A DNA stretch of 64,000 bases from an uncultured Muribaculaceae bacterium (GCA_910586565.1 CAJUIT010000008.1:62001-126000), one strand, 5' to 3'; shown: positions 53,293-63,078, counted from the stretch's first letter. Numbers and translations are program-made. The notes: a model not told the origin generated them from the letters alone.

Positions 53293-53796
53293 ATGAAGAA
53301 ACTTTTATTAGCAATTGCGAGCTTTGCAGTTTTGCTTGTAACGGTTTCGGCGTTTGTTGATAAACGTCAGGAAGCGGCCTTCGGAGAAAAGGCGCCTGAA
53401 ATGGTGCTTTGCGGAGCCAATGACACAGTGTCGTTGAGCGGATTCGAAGGTAGTTGGGTAATATTGTCGTTCTGGTCGGCTGCCGATGCGCGGTCGCGAA
53501 TGGCGCAGAACATGGCTACATCGTTTATGCGAGGCAATGGAATCCCGGCAAATGCAAACGGAATTGAATTGGTTTCGGTGAACTTCGACCGCTCGGAGCG
53601 GCTCATGGAAGAAATTGTTCGCCTTGACAACCTTGATGCCGAATCGCAATTTCATGTCGGTAATCCCGACGAGGCGGAGGCTCTGCGCAGAGCTTACCGC
53701 ATGCAGGAAGGTCTGCGCACATTTTTGATAAACCCGGCCGGGGAGCTCGTTGCAGTTGACCCCACCGAAGCCGACCTTCGTGCCATCATCGCATAA
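53293..53796 (+). CDS. Thioredoxin-fold exported protein lacking CxxC
   Basis: This 167-residue protein has a signal peptide or membrane anchor (hydrophobic 5-22, AFVDKR) followed by a TlpA/AhpC-like thioredoxin fold: GEKAPEMVLCGANDTVSL, WVILSFWSAADARSR and LRTFLINPAGELVAVDP. The CxxC after the SFW strand is replaced by SAAD, so it cannot act as a thiol oxidoreductase in the usual way. Such proteins occur in Bacteroidales with unknown roles. The frame runs up to 53221, but the Met at 53293 begins the signal sequence. It sits downstream of the structured leader. Confidence 0.8.
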   Translation: MKKLLLAIASFAVLLVTVSAFVDKRQEAAFGEKAPEMVLCGANDTVSLSGFEGSWVILSFWSAADARSRMAQNMATSFMRGNGIPANANGIELVSVNFDRSERLMEEIVRLDNLDAESQFHVGNPDEAEALRRAYRMQEGLRTFLINPAGELVAVDPTEADLRAIIA

Positions 53797-53818
53797 GAAT
53801 GCACACACACAATTTTAC

Positions 53819-53866
53819 AACACAACGAAGGCGTCGTCTCTATGAGTTCGATGCCTTCGTTGTGTT
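53819..53866 (+). terminator. Terminator after the thioredoxin-fold gene
   Basis: 14-bp perfect inverted repeat (53819-53832 with 53853-53866), loop 20 nt, 22 bp past the stop. Confidence 0.65.
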
Positions 53867-53871
53867 TAGGG

Positions 53872-54033
53872 GGTTGTCATAGCGGCTCGTCGTTTTGAGG
53901 GTGTGTCATAGCGGCCCGTCTGTGTCGTCGCTTGCGGGATTCGGTCTCGGTCACGTACTACAGTACGCTCCCATCGACCTCACCCGCAAGCTCCTATCAT
54001 CCGAACCACTCTGACAGCACCCTCGCCATGCGG
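53872..54033. repeat. Intergenic repeat block with two GTCATAGCGGC units
   Basis: GGTTGTCATAGCGGC at 53872-53886 and GAGGGTGTGTCATAGCGGC at 53897-53915, with GACAGCACCCTC near 54013-54024 as the facing arm. Between them is a CACGTACTACAGTACGCTCC segment. The same arms occur at 60211-60252, so this is a dispersed element. Confidence 0.6.
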
Positions 54034-54043
54034 ATTAAAACAT

Positions 54044-54081
54044 TGAGGCTGAACCAAAATTTGAATTTTGGCTCAGCCTCA
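54044..54081 (-). terminator. Terminator hairpin after galM
   Basis: 18-bp inverted repeat with one mismatch (54044-54061 with 54064-54081), loop 2 nt, about 64 bp past the galM stop on the minus strand. Confidence 0.7.
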
Positions 54082-54144
54082 GTTATTCAGCCGAAACTAT
54101 ATGCATAGCACGCGGGTGAGGGTTTGGGAGAGCCCTTGCGCGGG

Positions 54145-55182
54145 TTAACGGAAAGAGAAAACGATTGTGCGGGAGTAGGTTTCGCCGGGATTGAGTTGCT
54201 GGGAGGGGAGGTTGGATTGGTTGGGTGCATCGGGGGCGCCTTGGCATTCAATTGCCACAGCGTCGTAGTCGTGGTATTCGTAGCCGCCCTTACCAATGGG
54301 GGAGCCTGTGAGCCAGTTGCCGGTATAGACCTGCGCTGCCGGCTGGTTGGTGCTAACGATGAGTTTCCTCCCCGAGATGGGAGCTTCGAGCAGCGCAACT
54401 TCACGCACCGAGCCGTCGCAATTATCAACAATCCAGCAGTTGTCGTAGCCCTTTCCGAATTTCAGGGCGGGGAAATCTTCGTTGATTCGATCGCCGAGTT
54501 GGCGGGGAGTGGTGAAATCCATCGGAGTGCCGGCCACGGGAGCAATTTCGCCTGTGGGGATAAGAGTGCTGTCGGTGGGGAGCCATTTCGAGCAATTCAG
54601 GCGCAGTGTGTGGCGCAGGGCTGAGCCGGAGTTGTGGCCGTCGAGGTTGAAATAGGTGTGGTTGGTGAGGTTGACAACAGTGGGGGTGTCGGTTGTGGCG
54701 CGGTAGTCGATGTGAAGGTCGTTTGAGTCGGTGAGGGTGTAGTCGACAGTTGCCCGGAGGGTGCCCGGGTAGCCCGAGTCGCCGTCAGGGCTTTCGAGAG
54801 TGAAGCGCACTTTGTTGTCGCCCGGTGTTTCGCAATTCCAGATTTTATTCTGGAAGCCGTCGGGGCCGCCGTGCAGATGGTTGGGACCGTTGTTGACGGG
54901 GAGAGTGAAGGTCTTGCCGTTGAGTGTGAAGAGCCCTTTTGCAATGCGGTTGGCATAGCGGCCGGGAGTTTTGCCCGAGCATGGGCCGTCGGCCATATAG
55001 TCGGCCGGATTGTCATAACCCATCGCCACGTCGGTCAGTGTGCCGTCGGCGTTGGGGAGTTTGACGGCCACGATGCCGGCTCCAAGAGATGAGAGCACAA
55101 CCTGCATGCCGTTGTTGTTGGTGATGGTGAACCAAGTTATTTCGCCCGCGGGGGTGGAATGGGTCTGTTTGTCGATTTTCAT
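54145..55182 (-). CDS. galM: Aldose 1-epimerase (mutarotase)
   Basis: This 345-residue GalM-type protein interconverts the anomers of galactose and glucose. It has FTLPVNNGPNHLHGGP near 85-100, with the substrate His in NHLHGG, NLTNHTYFNLDGH near 168-180, and the catalytic Glu in the C-terminal AIECQGAPDAPNQ. It starts with no signal peptide, so it is cytosolic. A divergent promoter pair with priA lies just upstream, with TAAATTTG at 55255-55248. It would help feed galK, although it is far from it. Confidence 0.93.
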   Translation of the reverse strand: MKIDKQTHSTPAGEITWFTITNNNGMQVVLSSLGAGIVAVKLPNADGTLTDVAMGYDNPADYMADGPCSGKTPGRYANRIAKGLFTLNGKTFTLPVNNGPNHLHGGPDGFQNKIWNCETPGDNKVRFTLESPDGDSGYPGTLRATVDYTLTDSNDLHIDYRATTDTPTVVNLTNHTYFNLDGHNSGSALRHTLRLNCSKWLPTDSTLIPTGEIAPVAGTPMDFTTPRQLGDRINEDFPALKFGKGYDNCWIVDNCDGSVREVALLEAPISGRKLIVSTNQPAAQVYTGNWLTGSPIGKGGYEYHDYDAVAIECQGAPDAPNQSNLPSQQLNPGETYSRTIVFSFR

Positions 55183-55247
55183 GATATGGTGTCTACTTAA
55201 ATATATTTGTATTTATGGAGTAGTGCTGCCCGAGGGGCACTTTGTTA

Positions 55248-55280
55248 CAAATTTAGCGAAAAAATTCCTACATTTGCAAT
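55248..55280 (-). promoter_or_regulatory. Promoter of galM, overlapping a facing -7 box for priA
   Basis: Minus strand: ATTG (55280-55277), 21 nt, then TAAATTTG (55255-55248). On the plus strand TACATTTG at 55269-55276 is a -7 box for priA, so the two promoters overlap. Confidence 0.5.
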
Positions 55281-55358
55281 GATAAACTCGGCATATTATT
55301 TTTCGGTTGGTTATTATTAAGTCTTTATAACAGATTCGGAAAAATAGAATAGAAATCA

Positions 55359-57851
55359 ATGACAGGAACGGATTCAAACAGGGAAGTTGCCTCGCGCAAT
55401 GATTTTGTGGAGGTGATTGTGCCATTGCCGCTGCCGGCAACCTTCACCTACCATCTTCCCGCCGACATGCGGGGACAGGTGGGAGTAGGGCACAGGGTGA
55501 TAGTTCCGTTCGGTCGCAAGAAATTCTACACGGCCATCGTGACAGGCTTCGCCAACATTCCGCCCGAAGGGATGGAAGTGAAAGAGGTCGCAATGGTGCT
55601 CGACACAGAGCCCATAGTGCGTCATCCGCAACTGAAATTGTGGCAATGGATTGCCGACTATTATCTTTCCGACATAGGTGACGTGTACAAAGCCGCTCTC
55701 CCTGCCGGCCTGAAAATAGAAAGCGACACCTTCATAGAGGTAAATCCCGACTATGACTTTGCAGCGGAGCCTCTTGGCGATTTGCTTGAGGTGGAGATAC
55801 ATCAGCTTCTCGACCATGAAAAAGCGATGTCGGTTAAGATGATTGCCGACCGCATTGACAAGCGCGGTGTGGCTGCCGCCGTTAACCGACTGGTTGACCG
55901 GGGTGTGCTGATAATATCGGAGAAACTTGTGGAGCGCTACCGACCCAAGTTCGAGCAGTATGTTCGTCCGCTGTTTTCGCGGGATGAAGTTGCGACGGCC
56001 TTTGAAAAGGTGAAAGGCGCCCGCAAACAGGAAACCATGTTGCTCGGATTGCTTGAGCTGTCGGGTTACGGCCGCGGGGAAAGCGGTGAGGTGCGCCGTG
56101 CAGCGTTGCTTGAACGCACCGGGGTGTCGGCAACCATCCTGTCGGCGATGGAAAAGAAGGGATTGGTTGAGGTGTTTAAAAAGGAGGTGAACCGGTTCAA
56201 GTTCACCGGAGAGCCGGTAGGTCAGCTTCCCCGATTGAGCGAACCGCAGGCACAGGCGCTCGATGAAATTCACAAATCGTGGATGGAAAAGGATGTGACC
56301 CTTCTTCACGGTGTGACCTCAAGCGGCAAAACGGAGATTTACATTCACCTGATAAACTTTGTGCTCGCCCGCGGTGAGCAAGTGCTTTATCTTGTGCCCG
56401 AGATAGCGTTGACAACACAGCTCACGAGGAGGTTGCAGGAGGTATTCGGCGACAAAGTTGTTATCTACCACTCCAAATTTTCTGATAACGAGCGGGTTGA
56501 TATATGGAAACGGCTGTTGCGCGACGGGTCGCCTGCGGTTATAATTGGGGCGCGCTCGTCGGTGTTCCTGCCATTCTCGCGTCTGGGGCTGGTGATTGTT
56601 GACGAAGAGCACGAATCGAGCTACAAGCAGTTCGACCCGGCGCCTCGATACAATGCGCGCGACGTTGCCATTGTGCTTGCCGCGATGCATGGAGCCAAAA
56701 CCCTGCTCGGGTCGGCAACCCCGGCTGTGGAGACCTATCACAAGGCGCTGACGGGGAAATTTGCGCGGGTGACGCTCAATGTGCGTTACGGCGATGTGAA
56801 GCTGCCGCAAATGAAAGTTGTGGATATGACCCGCGCCAGAAAGGCCGGGGAGATTTCGGGGGCGTTTGCTGCTGAAACAGAACGTGCGGCCCGCGAGTCG
56901 ATAGCCCGAGGCAATCAGGTGATATTCTTTCAGAACCGTCGTGGCTACGCGCCGCTGGCACGTTGCAAGCAGTGTGCATGGGTGCCGAAGTGCACCAATT
57001 GCGATGTGGCGCTCACCTATCACAGCAATCTCCGTCAGCTTCAGTGTCACTATTGCGGGGCTGTTTATCCGTTGCCCAATGTTTGTCCGCAATGCAAAGA
57101 GCCGGCCATCGAGATTCTTGGCTACGGCACCGAGCGCATTGAGGAGGAGGTTGGTGGCAGGTTCCCGAATGTGAAGATGCTGCGCATGGATCTCGACACC
57201 ACACGCAACAAGGATTCCTACGAAAAGATAATCGACGATTTCTCGGCGGGGAAAGCCCAAATACTTGTGGGCACGCAGATGGTGACCAAGGGGCTTGACT
57301 TCGGCGGGGTTGAAACCGTTGGGGTTTTGAATGCCGATGCGGTTATCAACTATCCCGATTTCCGCTCGGTTGAGCGTGCATTCAATATGCTTGAGCAGGT
57401 AGCCGGGCGTGCAGGCCGGCGTTCGGGAGCCGAGGGGCAGGTGGTGATACAGACCTACCAACCCTCCCATCCCGTGTTGCGCCACGTGGTGAAGCATGAT
57501 TACGAAAGCTATTTCGAGGCCGAGATTGCCGAGAGGGAGAGGTTTTTCTATCCTCCGTTCTCGCGCATCGTTTATATGTATGTGAAACACCGCGACCCGG
57601 CAAAGTTACGTTTCGTGGCCGATACCTACGCAGCGCGTTTGCGCGCGCTGTTGGGAAACCGTGTCTACGGACCCGAGGAGCCGTTGGTGGGGCGGGTGCA
57701 GGGGCTTTACATCCGCAAGATAATGCTTAAAATCGAGGTTGGCGCGTCGATGGTGAAAGTGAAGGAGCTGCTTAGGCAGACCTATATCGACATGCATTCG
57801 CTTCCGCAGATGAAGGGCACGGTTGTTTATTATGACGTTGACCCCTATTGA
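55359..57851 (+). CDS. priA: Primosomal replication restart helicase PriA
   Basis: This 830-residue helicase reloads the replisome at stalled forks. It has an N-terminal DNA-binding domain (about 15-110), Walker A GVTSSGKTEIYIH (about 317-329), DEEH motif II near 411-414, a zinc module with CKQC, CTNC, CHYC and CPQC pairs (about 537-585), and the C-terminal helicase lobe with GTQMVTKGLDF. Complete length and motifs. Its facing -7 box near 55269 overlaps the galM promoter. The following gene is 86 bp away. Confidence 0.95.
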   Translation: MTGTDSNREVASRNDFVEVIVPLPLPATFTYHLPADMRGQVGVGHRVIVPFGRKKFYTAIVTGFANIPPEGMEVKEVAMVLDTEPIVRHPQLKLWQWIADYYLSDIGDVYKAALPAGLKIESDTFIEVNPDYDFAAEPLGDLLEVEIHQLLDHEKAMSVKMIADRIDKRGVAAAVNRLVDRGVLIISEKLVERYRPKFEQYVRPLFSRDEVATAFEKVKGARKQETMLLGLLELSGYGRGESGEVRRAALLERTGVSATILSAMEKKGLVEVFKKEVNRFKFTGEPVGQLPRLSEPQAQALDEIHKSWMEKDVTLLHGVTSSGKTEIYIHLINFVLARGEQVLYLVPEIALTTQLTRRLQEVFGDKVVIYHSKFSDNERVDIWKRLLRDGSPAVIIGARSSVFLPFSRLGLVIVDEEHESSYKQFDPAPRYNARDVAIVLAAMHGAKTLLGSATPAVETYHKALTGKFARVTLNVRYGDVKLPQMKVVDMTRARKAGEISGAFAAETERAARESIARGNQVIFFQNRRGYAPLARCKQCAWVPKCTNCDVALTYHSNLRQLQCHYCGAVYPLPNVCPQCKEPAIEILGYGTERIEEEVGGRFPNVKMLRMDLDTTRNKDSYEKIIDDFSAGKAQILVGTQMVTKGLDFGGVETVGVLNADAVINYPDFRSVERAFNMLEQVAGRAGRRSGAEGQVVIQTYQPSHPVLRHVVKHDYESYFEAEIAERERFFYPPFSRIVYMYVKHRDPAKLRFVADTYAARLRALLGNRVYGPEEPLVGRVQGLYIRKIMLKIEVGASMVKVKELLRQTYIDMHSLPQMKGTVVYYDVDPY

Positions 57852-57972
57852 GATTGAACATAATGTGCCGTTTTTTCATTTTTAGTTAGGTGTAATCAAT
57901 CATAATAAAGGAAAAACCGATGCAGTAAAGGACTAAAATGATTTTGAACGGCAGATTTTGTGGAAATTTTTA

Positions 57973-57980
57973 TAATTTTG
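57973..57980 (+). promoter_or_regulatory. -7 box for the amidase gene
   Basis: TAATTTTG; nearby TTTG words are not at the usual spacing (12 or 26 nt). Transcription near 57987 favours the ATG at 58001 over the Met at 57938. Confidence 0.5.
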
Positions 57981-58000
57981 TAGGGAGTTACAATAGTGTT

Positions 58001-59251
58001 ATGTGCTTTTTCAAGAGCTGTGTGAAATCCGGAATACGGCTAATTATGCCGGTGTTGGTGCTGTTGCTGTCGGTTCAGGCGGTTGCGGCCAAGGATTTCG
58101 TTGTCACGCTCGATGCAGGTCACGGTGGGCATGATTACGGTGCCATCGGGGAGGCCACAAATGAAAAAACACTCACGTTGGCAGTTGTCAAGAAGCTCGG
58201 CGATTTAATCGACCGTAACCTCAAGGATGTTAAAGTGGTCTACACGCGCGACCACGATGTGTTCATCCCCCTGAGCGAACGTGCGGCAATTGCCAACAAA
58301 GCCGCTTCCGATTTGTTTATCTCGGTTCACATCAACTCGGTTGACAAGCGCAATAAAAACCGCCGTAACATCGAAGGTTGCCAGGTCTACACATTAGGGT
58401 TGCACAAAACTGCCGAGAATCTCGCCGTTGCAAAGCGTGAGAACTCGGTGATGGAACTCGAAGCCGACCACACGGAGAAGTATGCCGGTTTTGACCCCAA
58501 TTCGCTTGAAAGCGACATTGTGTTTGAGCTGAGTCAGAACAAGCGCCTCGACCAGAGCATAGAATTTGCCGATGCTGTTCATGACCGACTTTCAAAGATT
58601 GCCGGGCGTGCGCCCAAAGGTGTGCGGCAGGCCGGATTTTGGGTGCTTTGGGCAACGTCGATGCCGTCGGTGCTTGTGGAGCTCGACTTCATCTGCAACC
58701 CACGCTCAGAAAAATACATGGCTTCGGCCGACGGCCAGGAGGAGATGGTAACCGCCCTCTACAATGCATTCTGTGCCTATCTCAACACCTACGGCTCGCA
58801 GGTGACCGGGCGTAATCTTCCTGTGGCGTGTGCCATTACCCCCAAAGGGAAAAAGAGCAAAGATGAAGCCGTTAGGCTTGCCTCGCCTGTGGCTGCTCCT
58901 GAAGTGGTATATACCGAACCCGCTCCGGTCAAGGAGGGGAACTCCAAATCGAAAAGAAAAAGCCGGTTGGCATCGACAAATATCCCTGAAATCAGCGATA
59001 ATTCGGGTGAACCGAAATATTATGTGCAGATTCTCGCCAGCGGCGATGTTTTGCGCGGCAATTCACCCGAGTTGAAAAAGGCCGAGAATGTGGAATATTA
59101 CCGCGACGGCGGCATGTACAAATATGCCGTGGGTGTGGCGGAGAATGTTGACGAAGCGAAAAAAATTCTGAAAAAGGCGCGGAAAGATTTCCCGCAATGT
59201 TTCATCATAAAAATGATAAATGGAAAACGAGTCGATTTCATCAAACCATAG
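58001..59251 (+). CDS. N-acetylmuramoyl-L-alanine amidase with SPOR-like tail
   Basis: This 416-residue periplasmic enzyme has a signal peptide (to about residue 30) and an Amidase_3 domain (about 32-245) with the zinc ligands in DAGHGGHDYGAIG, SVHINS and the catalytic Glu in VLVELDFICNP. A basic/Ser-rich linker (about 250-330) leads to a C-terminal SPOR-like domain (about 332-410) with YYVQILAS and VGVAENVDEAKKILKKARKDFP. It splits the amide between MurNAc and the stem peptide, probably at the septum. The frame reaches 57938, but the promoter supports 58001. The MlaD-type gene follows 59 bp later. Confidence 0.9.
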   Translation: MCFFKSCVKSGIRLIMPVLVLLLSVQAVAAKDFVVTLDAGHGGHDYGAIGEATNEKTLTLAVVKKLGDLIDRNLKDVKVVYTRDHDVFIPLSERAAIANKAASDLFISVHINSVDKRNKNRRNIEGCQVYTLGLHKTAENLAVAKRENSVMELEADHTEKYAGFDPNSLESDIVFELSQNKRLDQSIEFADAVHDRLSKIAGRAPKGVRQAGFWVLWATSMPSVLVELDFICNPRSEKYMASADGQEEMVTALYNAFCAYLNTYGSQVTGRNLPVACAITPKGKKSKDEAVRLASPVAAPEVVYTEPAPVKEGNSKSKRKSRLASTNIPEISDNSGEPKYYVQILASGDVLRGNSPELKKAENVEYYRDGGMYKYAVGVAENVDEAKKILKKARKDFPQCFIIKMINGKRVDFIKP

Positions 59252-59310
59252 GGTGACGATGAAACCGGCTTCGGCGTTCCATCTTTCAAAATAAGAAAGC
59301 AGTTAAAATT

Positions 59311-60207
59311 ATGAAATCCTCAAAGAAAGAGCTTATAATCGGATTGTGTGTGTGCGTTGCCCTCTTCGCATTGTTCATGGGTATCAACTTCCTGAAGGGG
59401 GTGAATGTGTTCAAGGCCGCCAACTACTATTATGCCGACTACACCAATGTGGCCGGGTTGCAGGTTTCTGCCCCCGTTACACTCAACGGTTTCAAGGTGG
59501 GGCAGGTGCGCGACATCGCCTATCAGTTCGACAACCCCGGTCATGTGAAGGTGGAGCTCAGTCTCGACCGTTCACTGCGTTTGCCTTCGGGAACCGCAGC
59601 CATTATTGAGCAGGATATTCTCGGAACATCGACCATTGTGCTCCGCCCGACCGACTCGACACAGTTCTGCGAAGTGGGGAGCACCATAAAGGGTGAGACT
59701 GCTTCCGGCCTTATGGAAAATGTGTCGCAGAACCTCATGCCGAGTGTGAGCGCGATATTTCCGAAAATCGACTCACTTCTCACCTCGCTCAACCGCGTGG
59801 TAGCCGACCCCGCTCTCACAAAATCAGTTGGGCGTCTGGATGCCATCACATTGAATCTGGAGCAGACAATGAAGCAGATTAACGCTACCACCCGCTCGCT
59901 TTCACCCGTTATGGCGAATGTAACAGGCATCACCGAGAACCTTAACACAATGAGCGGAGCTTTAGCCGCCGTTTCGGAGGATTTGAAAGCCGCTCCCATC
60001 GACTCCGTGATGCAGAACCTCACCGTTCTGTCGGCCAACCTCCGCGACCTCTCGCAGCAGCTCAACGACCCCAACTCATCGCTCGGCCTCATCACTCATG
60101 ACCGTGCTCTCTACGATAATCTCAACAACTGCGCCGCATCGCTCGATTCGCTTCTGATTGATGTGAAGCGCAACCCCAAACGTTACATCAGCATCAAGCT
60201 GCTGTAA
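59311..60207 (+). CDS. MlaD family (MCE domain) protein
   Basis: This 298-residue protein has one N-terminal membrane helix (about 7-27) and an MCE domain (about 35-115) with VAGLQVSAPVTLNGFKVGQVRDI and LGTSTIVL. A helical tail (about 140-298) is rich in Leu/Ser/Thr and ends near the membrane. MlaD-type proteins form hexameric rings for phospholipid transport between membranes. No MlaE/MlaF gene is adjacent, so its partners are elsewhere. It likely shares a transcript with the amidase gene. Confidence 0.88.
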   Translation: MKSSKKELIIGLCVCVALFALFMGINFLKGVNVFKAANYYYADYTNVAGLQVSAPVTLNGFKVGQVRDIAYQFDNPGHVKVELSLDRSLRLPSGTAAIIEQDILGTSTIVLRPTDSTQFCEVGSTIKGETASGLMENVSQNLMPSVSAIFPKIDSLLTSLNRVVADPALTKSVGRLDAITLNLEQTMKQINATTRSLSPVMANVTGITENLNTMSGALAAVSEDLKAAPIDSVMQNLTVLSANLRDLSQQLNDPNSSLGLITHDRALYDNLNNCAASLDSLLIDVKRNPKRYISIKLL

Positions 60208-60210
60208 ACT

Positions 60211-60275
60211 GAGGTTGTGTCATGGCGGCCAAACCATCATGACAGCACCCTCATCCATCGGAAGCGCCTCGCGTG
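60211..60275. repeat. Intergenic repeat unit, third site
   Basis: GAGGTTGTGTCATGGCGGCC (60211-60230) and GACAGCACCCTC (60241-60252) form an imperfect hairpin. The same arms occur at 53897-54024. Confidence 0.55.
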
Positions 60276-60339
60276 CTTTTCACGTTCAACTGATATATCT
60301 TACTAACATCTATAAAATCTTACTATAACATTTAACCTT

Positions 60340-63018
60340 ATGAATCTGTCATTCCACATAGACTACCGCACCAACTGGGGCGAGTCAGTCTATCTGACCG
60401 GCAACATTCCCGCTTTGGGCAACGGTGATAAAAACAAGGCCGTGAAGCTCGACCTCTTCGGGAGTCAATCATGGAAAACCAGGCTCACCCTCCCCGACAA
60501 CACGGGCGATTTCACCTATTCTTATTTCGTGCGCCATGAAAACGGCTACGTGAAAGAGGAGTGGGGGAAAGGTCATTGCTTCCGCAGTGGCGAAGGTGTG
60601 CGCGATTATGAAATTTTCGACCGTTGGCAAGACCAGCCCTGGGACAAGCCCTATTACTCGGTTGTTTTCACCGACTGTGTGTGCAAGCGAGGTAACCGTG
60701 CCGTGGCACCTGTGGTGAAGCCCGGAGAACTGCTCCTCAGCATCGACGCGCCCATGATCGGGTCGGACGAAGTGCTGGCTGTAAGCGGCGGCTGCGATGC
60801 TTTAGGCAATTGGGATGTGAAGAAAGCCATTGTTCTCAGCGATGCTTTCTATCCCACATGGAGCTGTGCCGTTCCTTTGGCCGGACTGCCTGCCGAGTTT
60901 GAATATAAGTTCCTCATTCTCAAAAAAGATACGCGCGATGTTGTGGCATGGGAAGGTGACAACAACCGCCGTTTCGCCATCGCTCCCGCAACCGACGGGG
61001 AATGCCTCGTGGTGAGCGGACTGCGTTTCGTTAACCCCAAATCGCCCTGGCGCGGTGCCGGTGTGGCAATCCCCGTGTTCTCGCTCCGTTCAAACGACGA
61101 TTTCGGCGTGGGTGAGTTCCTCGACCTCAAAAAGATGGTTGACTGGGCCGCCCTCACAGGTCAGAAGTTCATTCAGGTGCTCCCCATCAACGACACCACA
61201 ATGACCCACACTTGGACAGACTCTTACCCCTACAATGCCAATTCGTGCTTCGCATTGCACCCGATGTATCTCAACCTGCGTGCGCTCGGCACACTTTCCG
61301 ATGCTGCCCGTCAGGAACATTTCGATGCAATCGGCCGCGAGCTCAACACGCTTGAGGAGATTGACTACGAACGTGTCAACAACACCAAAAACGAATTCAC
61401 ACGCGAGCTCTTCGCCGAGGTGGCAAAGAGCGTTACCCGCACAAAAGCTTTCAAGGAATTTGTTGCCGCCAACGAATCGTGGCTGAAACCTTACGCCGCT
61501 TTCTGCGTGCTCCGCGACAAGAACAGCACAGCCGATTTCGCACAGTGGGGTGAATATGCAGTTTACGACGAAGCCAAAATCGAGGCATTCGCCAAGGAAA
61601 ATCAGTATGACATGAACTATGTGTACTGGCTGCAGATGAACCTCGACGCGCAGATGCGTGAGGTTCGCGACTATGCCCACGCCCACGGTGTTGCAATCAA
61701 GGGCGACATTCCCATCGGCATCTCGCGCACAAGTGTGGATGCGTGGATTTCGCCCCGCTTGTTCAACCTCGACTGCCAGGCCGGTGCTCCGCCGGATGAT
61801 TTCTCAGTGCTCGGTCAGAACTGGGGATTCCCCACCTATAACTGGGAGGAGATGAACCGCGACGGTTTTGCATGGTGGAAAGCCCGTTTCCGCAAGATGG
61901 CCGAATATTTCGACGTTTACCGCATCGACCATGTGCTCGGATTCTTCCGCATCTGGCAAATTCCGATGGATCAGCTCCACGGTCTGTTGGGTGTGTTCAA
62001 TCCCGCCATGCCGTTCACACCCGACGAAATGCGCAACAGCTACGATTTCTGGATTGACGTTGACCTCCAGACCACCCCGTTCATCATGGATTGGTTCCTG
62101 GGCGACTTCTTCGGCGAATACACCGACGAGGCCCGCGAACGTTTCCTCGTCGATGCCGGTTATGGCCGCTACCGTCTGCGTCCCGAATTCGCCAACCAGC
62201 GCAAGGTGGCCGATTATTTCGCTGCACAGCCCAAGGATGAGAAGAACGACCGCCTGTGCAACGCACTCATGGGCTTGATTGACCAAGTGCTCTTCATCGA
62301 AGATCCCTACGAACCGGGCAAGTATCATCCCCGCATCTCGGCACAGTTCACCTACACCTACCGTGCCCTTAACGATTATGAACGTTGGTGCTTCGACCGC
62401 CTCTACAACGATTTCTACTACCACCGTCACAACGACTTCTGGTATGGCAAGGCAATGTGGAAGCTTCCCCCCATCATCAACGCCACCGATATGCTCACCT
62501 GCGCCGAGGACCTCGGTATGATTCCCGATTGCGTTCCCGCCGTGATGAATGCTCTTGAAATTCTCACGCTCGACATTCAGCGCATGCCCAAGAATCCCCG
62601 CGAAGAGTTCGGCAATCCCGCCCATTATCCCTACTACACCGTGTGCACAACATCTACCCACGATATGGGTGGCATCCGCCAGTGGTGGGAGGAAAACCGC
62701 GAGAAAACTCAGCATTTCTACAACAACATGCTCCATGAAGGTGGTGAGGCACCCTTCTTTGCCGAACCGTGGATTTGCGAGAAGATTGTTGACAGCAACC
62801 TGAAATCACCCGCCATGCTGTGCATCCTGCCGTTGCAGGACTGGATGTCGGTTGACGGCCGCATCCGTCGCGAGAACCCCTACAAAGAGCAGATTAACGT
62901 GCCGGCGAACTCACGTCACTACTGGCGTTACCGCATGCACCTCACCCTTGAGGACCTTCTCGGTGAGAAACTCTTCAACAACCGCATCACAAGTCTTGTG
63001 AAAGAGTCGGGAAGATAA
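60340..63018 (+). CDS. malQ: 4-alpha-glucanotransferase with N-terminal starch-binding domains
   Basis: This 892-residue enzyme carries two N-terminal CBM20-like domains (about 1-100 and 120-235, each with a GNIPALGNGDK- or GCDALGNWDVKKA-type start) and a GH77 barrel (about 245-880). It has WRGAGVAIPVFSLRS, PYNANSCFALHP, the nucleophile Asp in YRIDHVLGFFR, the Glu in CAEDLGMIP and the Asp in TSTHDMGG. It transfers alpha-1,4-glucan segments, acting on maltodextrin or glycogen. No signal peptide is visible. The CBM20-GH77 layout is normal for Bacteroidales. Confidence 0.95.
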   Translation: MNLSFHIDYRTNWGESVYLTGNIPALGNGDKNKAVKLDLFGSQSWKTRLTLPDNTGDFTYSYFVRHENGYVKEEWGKGHCFRSGEGVRDYEIFDRWQDQPWDKPYYSVVFTDCVCKRGNRAVAPVVKPGELLLSIDAPMIGSDEVLAVSGGCDALGNWDVKKAIVLSDAFYPTWSCAVPLAGLPAEFEYKFLILKKDTRDVVAWEGDNNRRFAIAPATDGECLVVSGLRFVNPKSPWRGAGVAIPVFSLRSNDDFGVGEFLDLKKMVDWAALTGQKFIQVLPINDTTMTHTWTDSYPYNANSCFALHPMYLNLRALGTLSDAARQEHFDAIGRELNTLEEIDYERVNNTKNEFTRELFAEVAKSVTRTKAFKEFVAANESWLKPYAAFCVLRDKNSTADFAQWGEYAVYDEAKIEAFAKENQYDMNYVYWLQMNLDAQMREVRDYAHAHGVAIKGDIPIGISRTSVDAWISPRLFNLDCQAGAPPDDFSVLGQNWGFPTYNWEEMNRDGFAWWKARFRKMAEYFDVYRIDHVLGFFRIWQIPMDQLHGLLGVFNPAMPFTPDEMRNSYDFWIDVDLQTTPFIMDWFLGDFFGEYTDEARERFLVDAGYGRYRLRPEFANQRKVADYFAAQPKDEKNDRLCNALMGLIDQVLFIEDPYEPGKYHPRISAQFTYTYRALNDYERWCFDRLYNDFYYHRHNDFWYGKAMWKLPPIINATDMLTCAEDLGMIPDCVPAVMNALEILTLDIQRMPKNPREEFGNPAHYPYYTVCTTSTHDMGGIRQWWEENREKTQHFYNNMLHEGGEAPFFAEPWICEKIVDSNLKSPAMLCILPLQDWMSVDGRIRRENPYKEQINVPANSRHYWRYRMHLTLEDLLGEKLFNNRITSLVKESGR

Positions 63019-63046
63019 CTTTAGTTTTGATTTTAATATTTTTGAT

Positions 63047-63078
63047 GAGAGGCTGTGTCAACATTGGCACAGCCTCTC
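63047..63078 (+). terminator. Terminator hairpin after malQ
   Basis: 11-bp perfect inverted repeat (63047-63057 with 63068-63078), loop 10 nt, 28 bp past the malQ stop. Confidence 0.7.
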
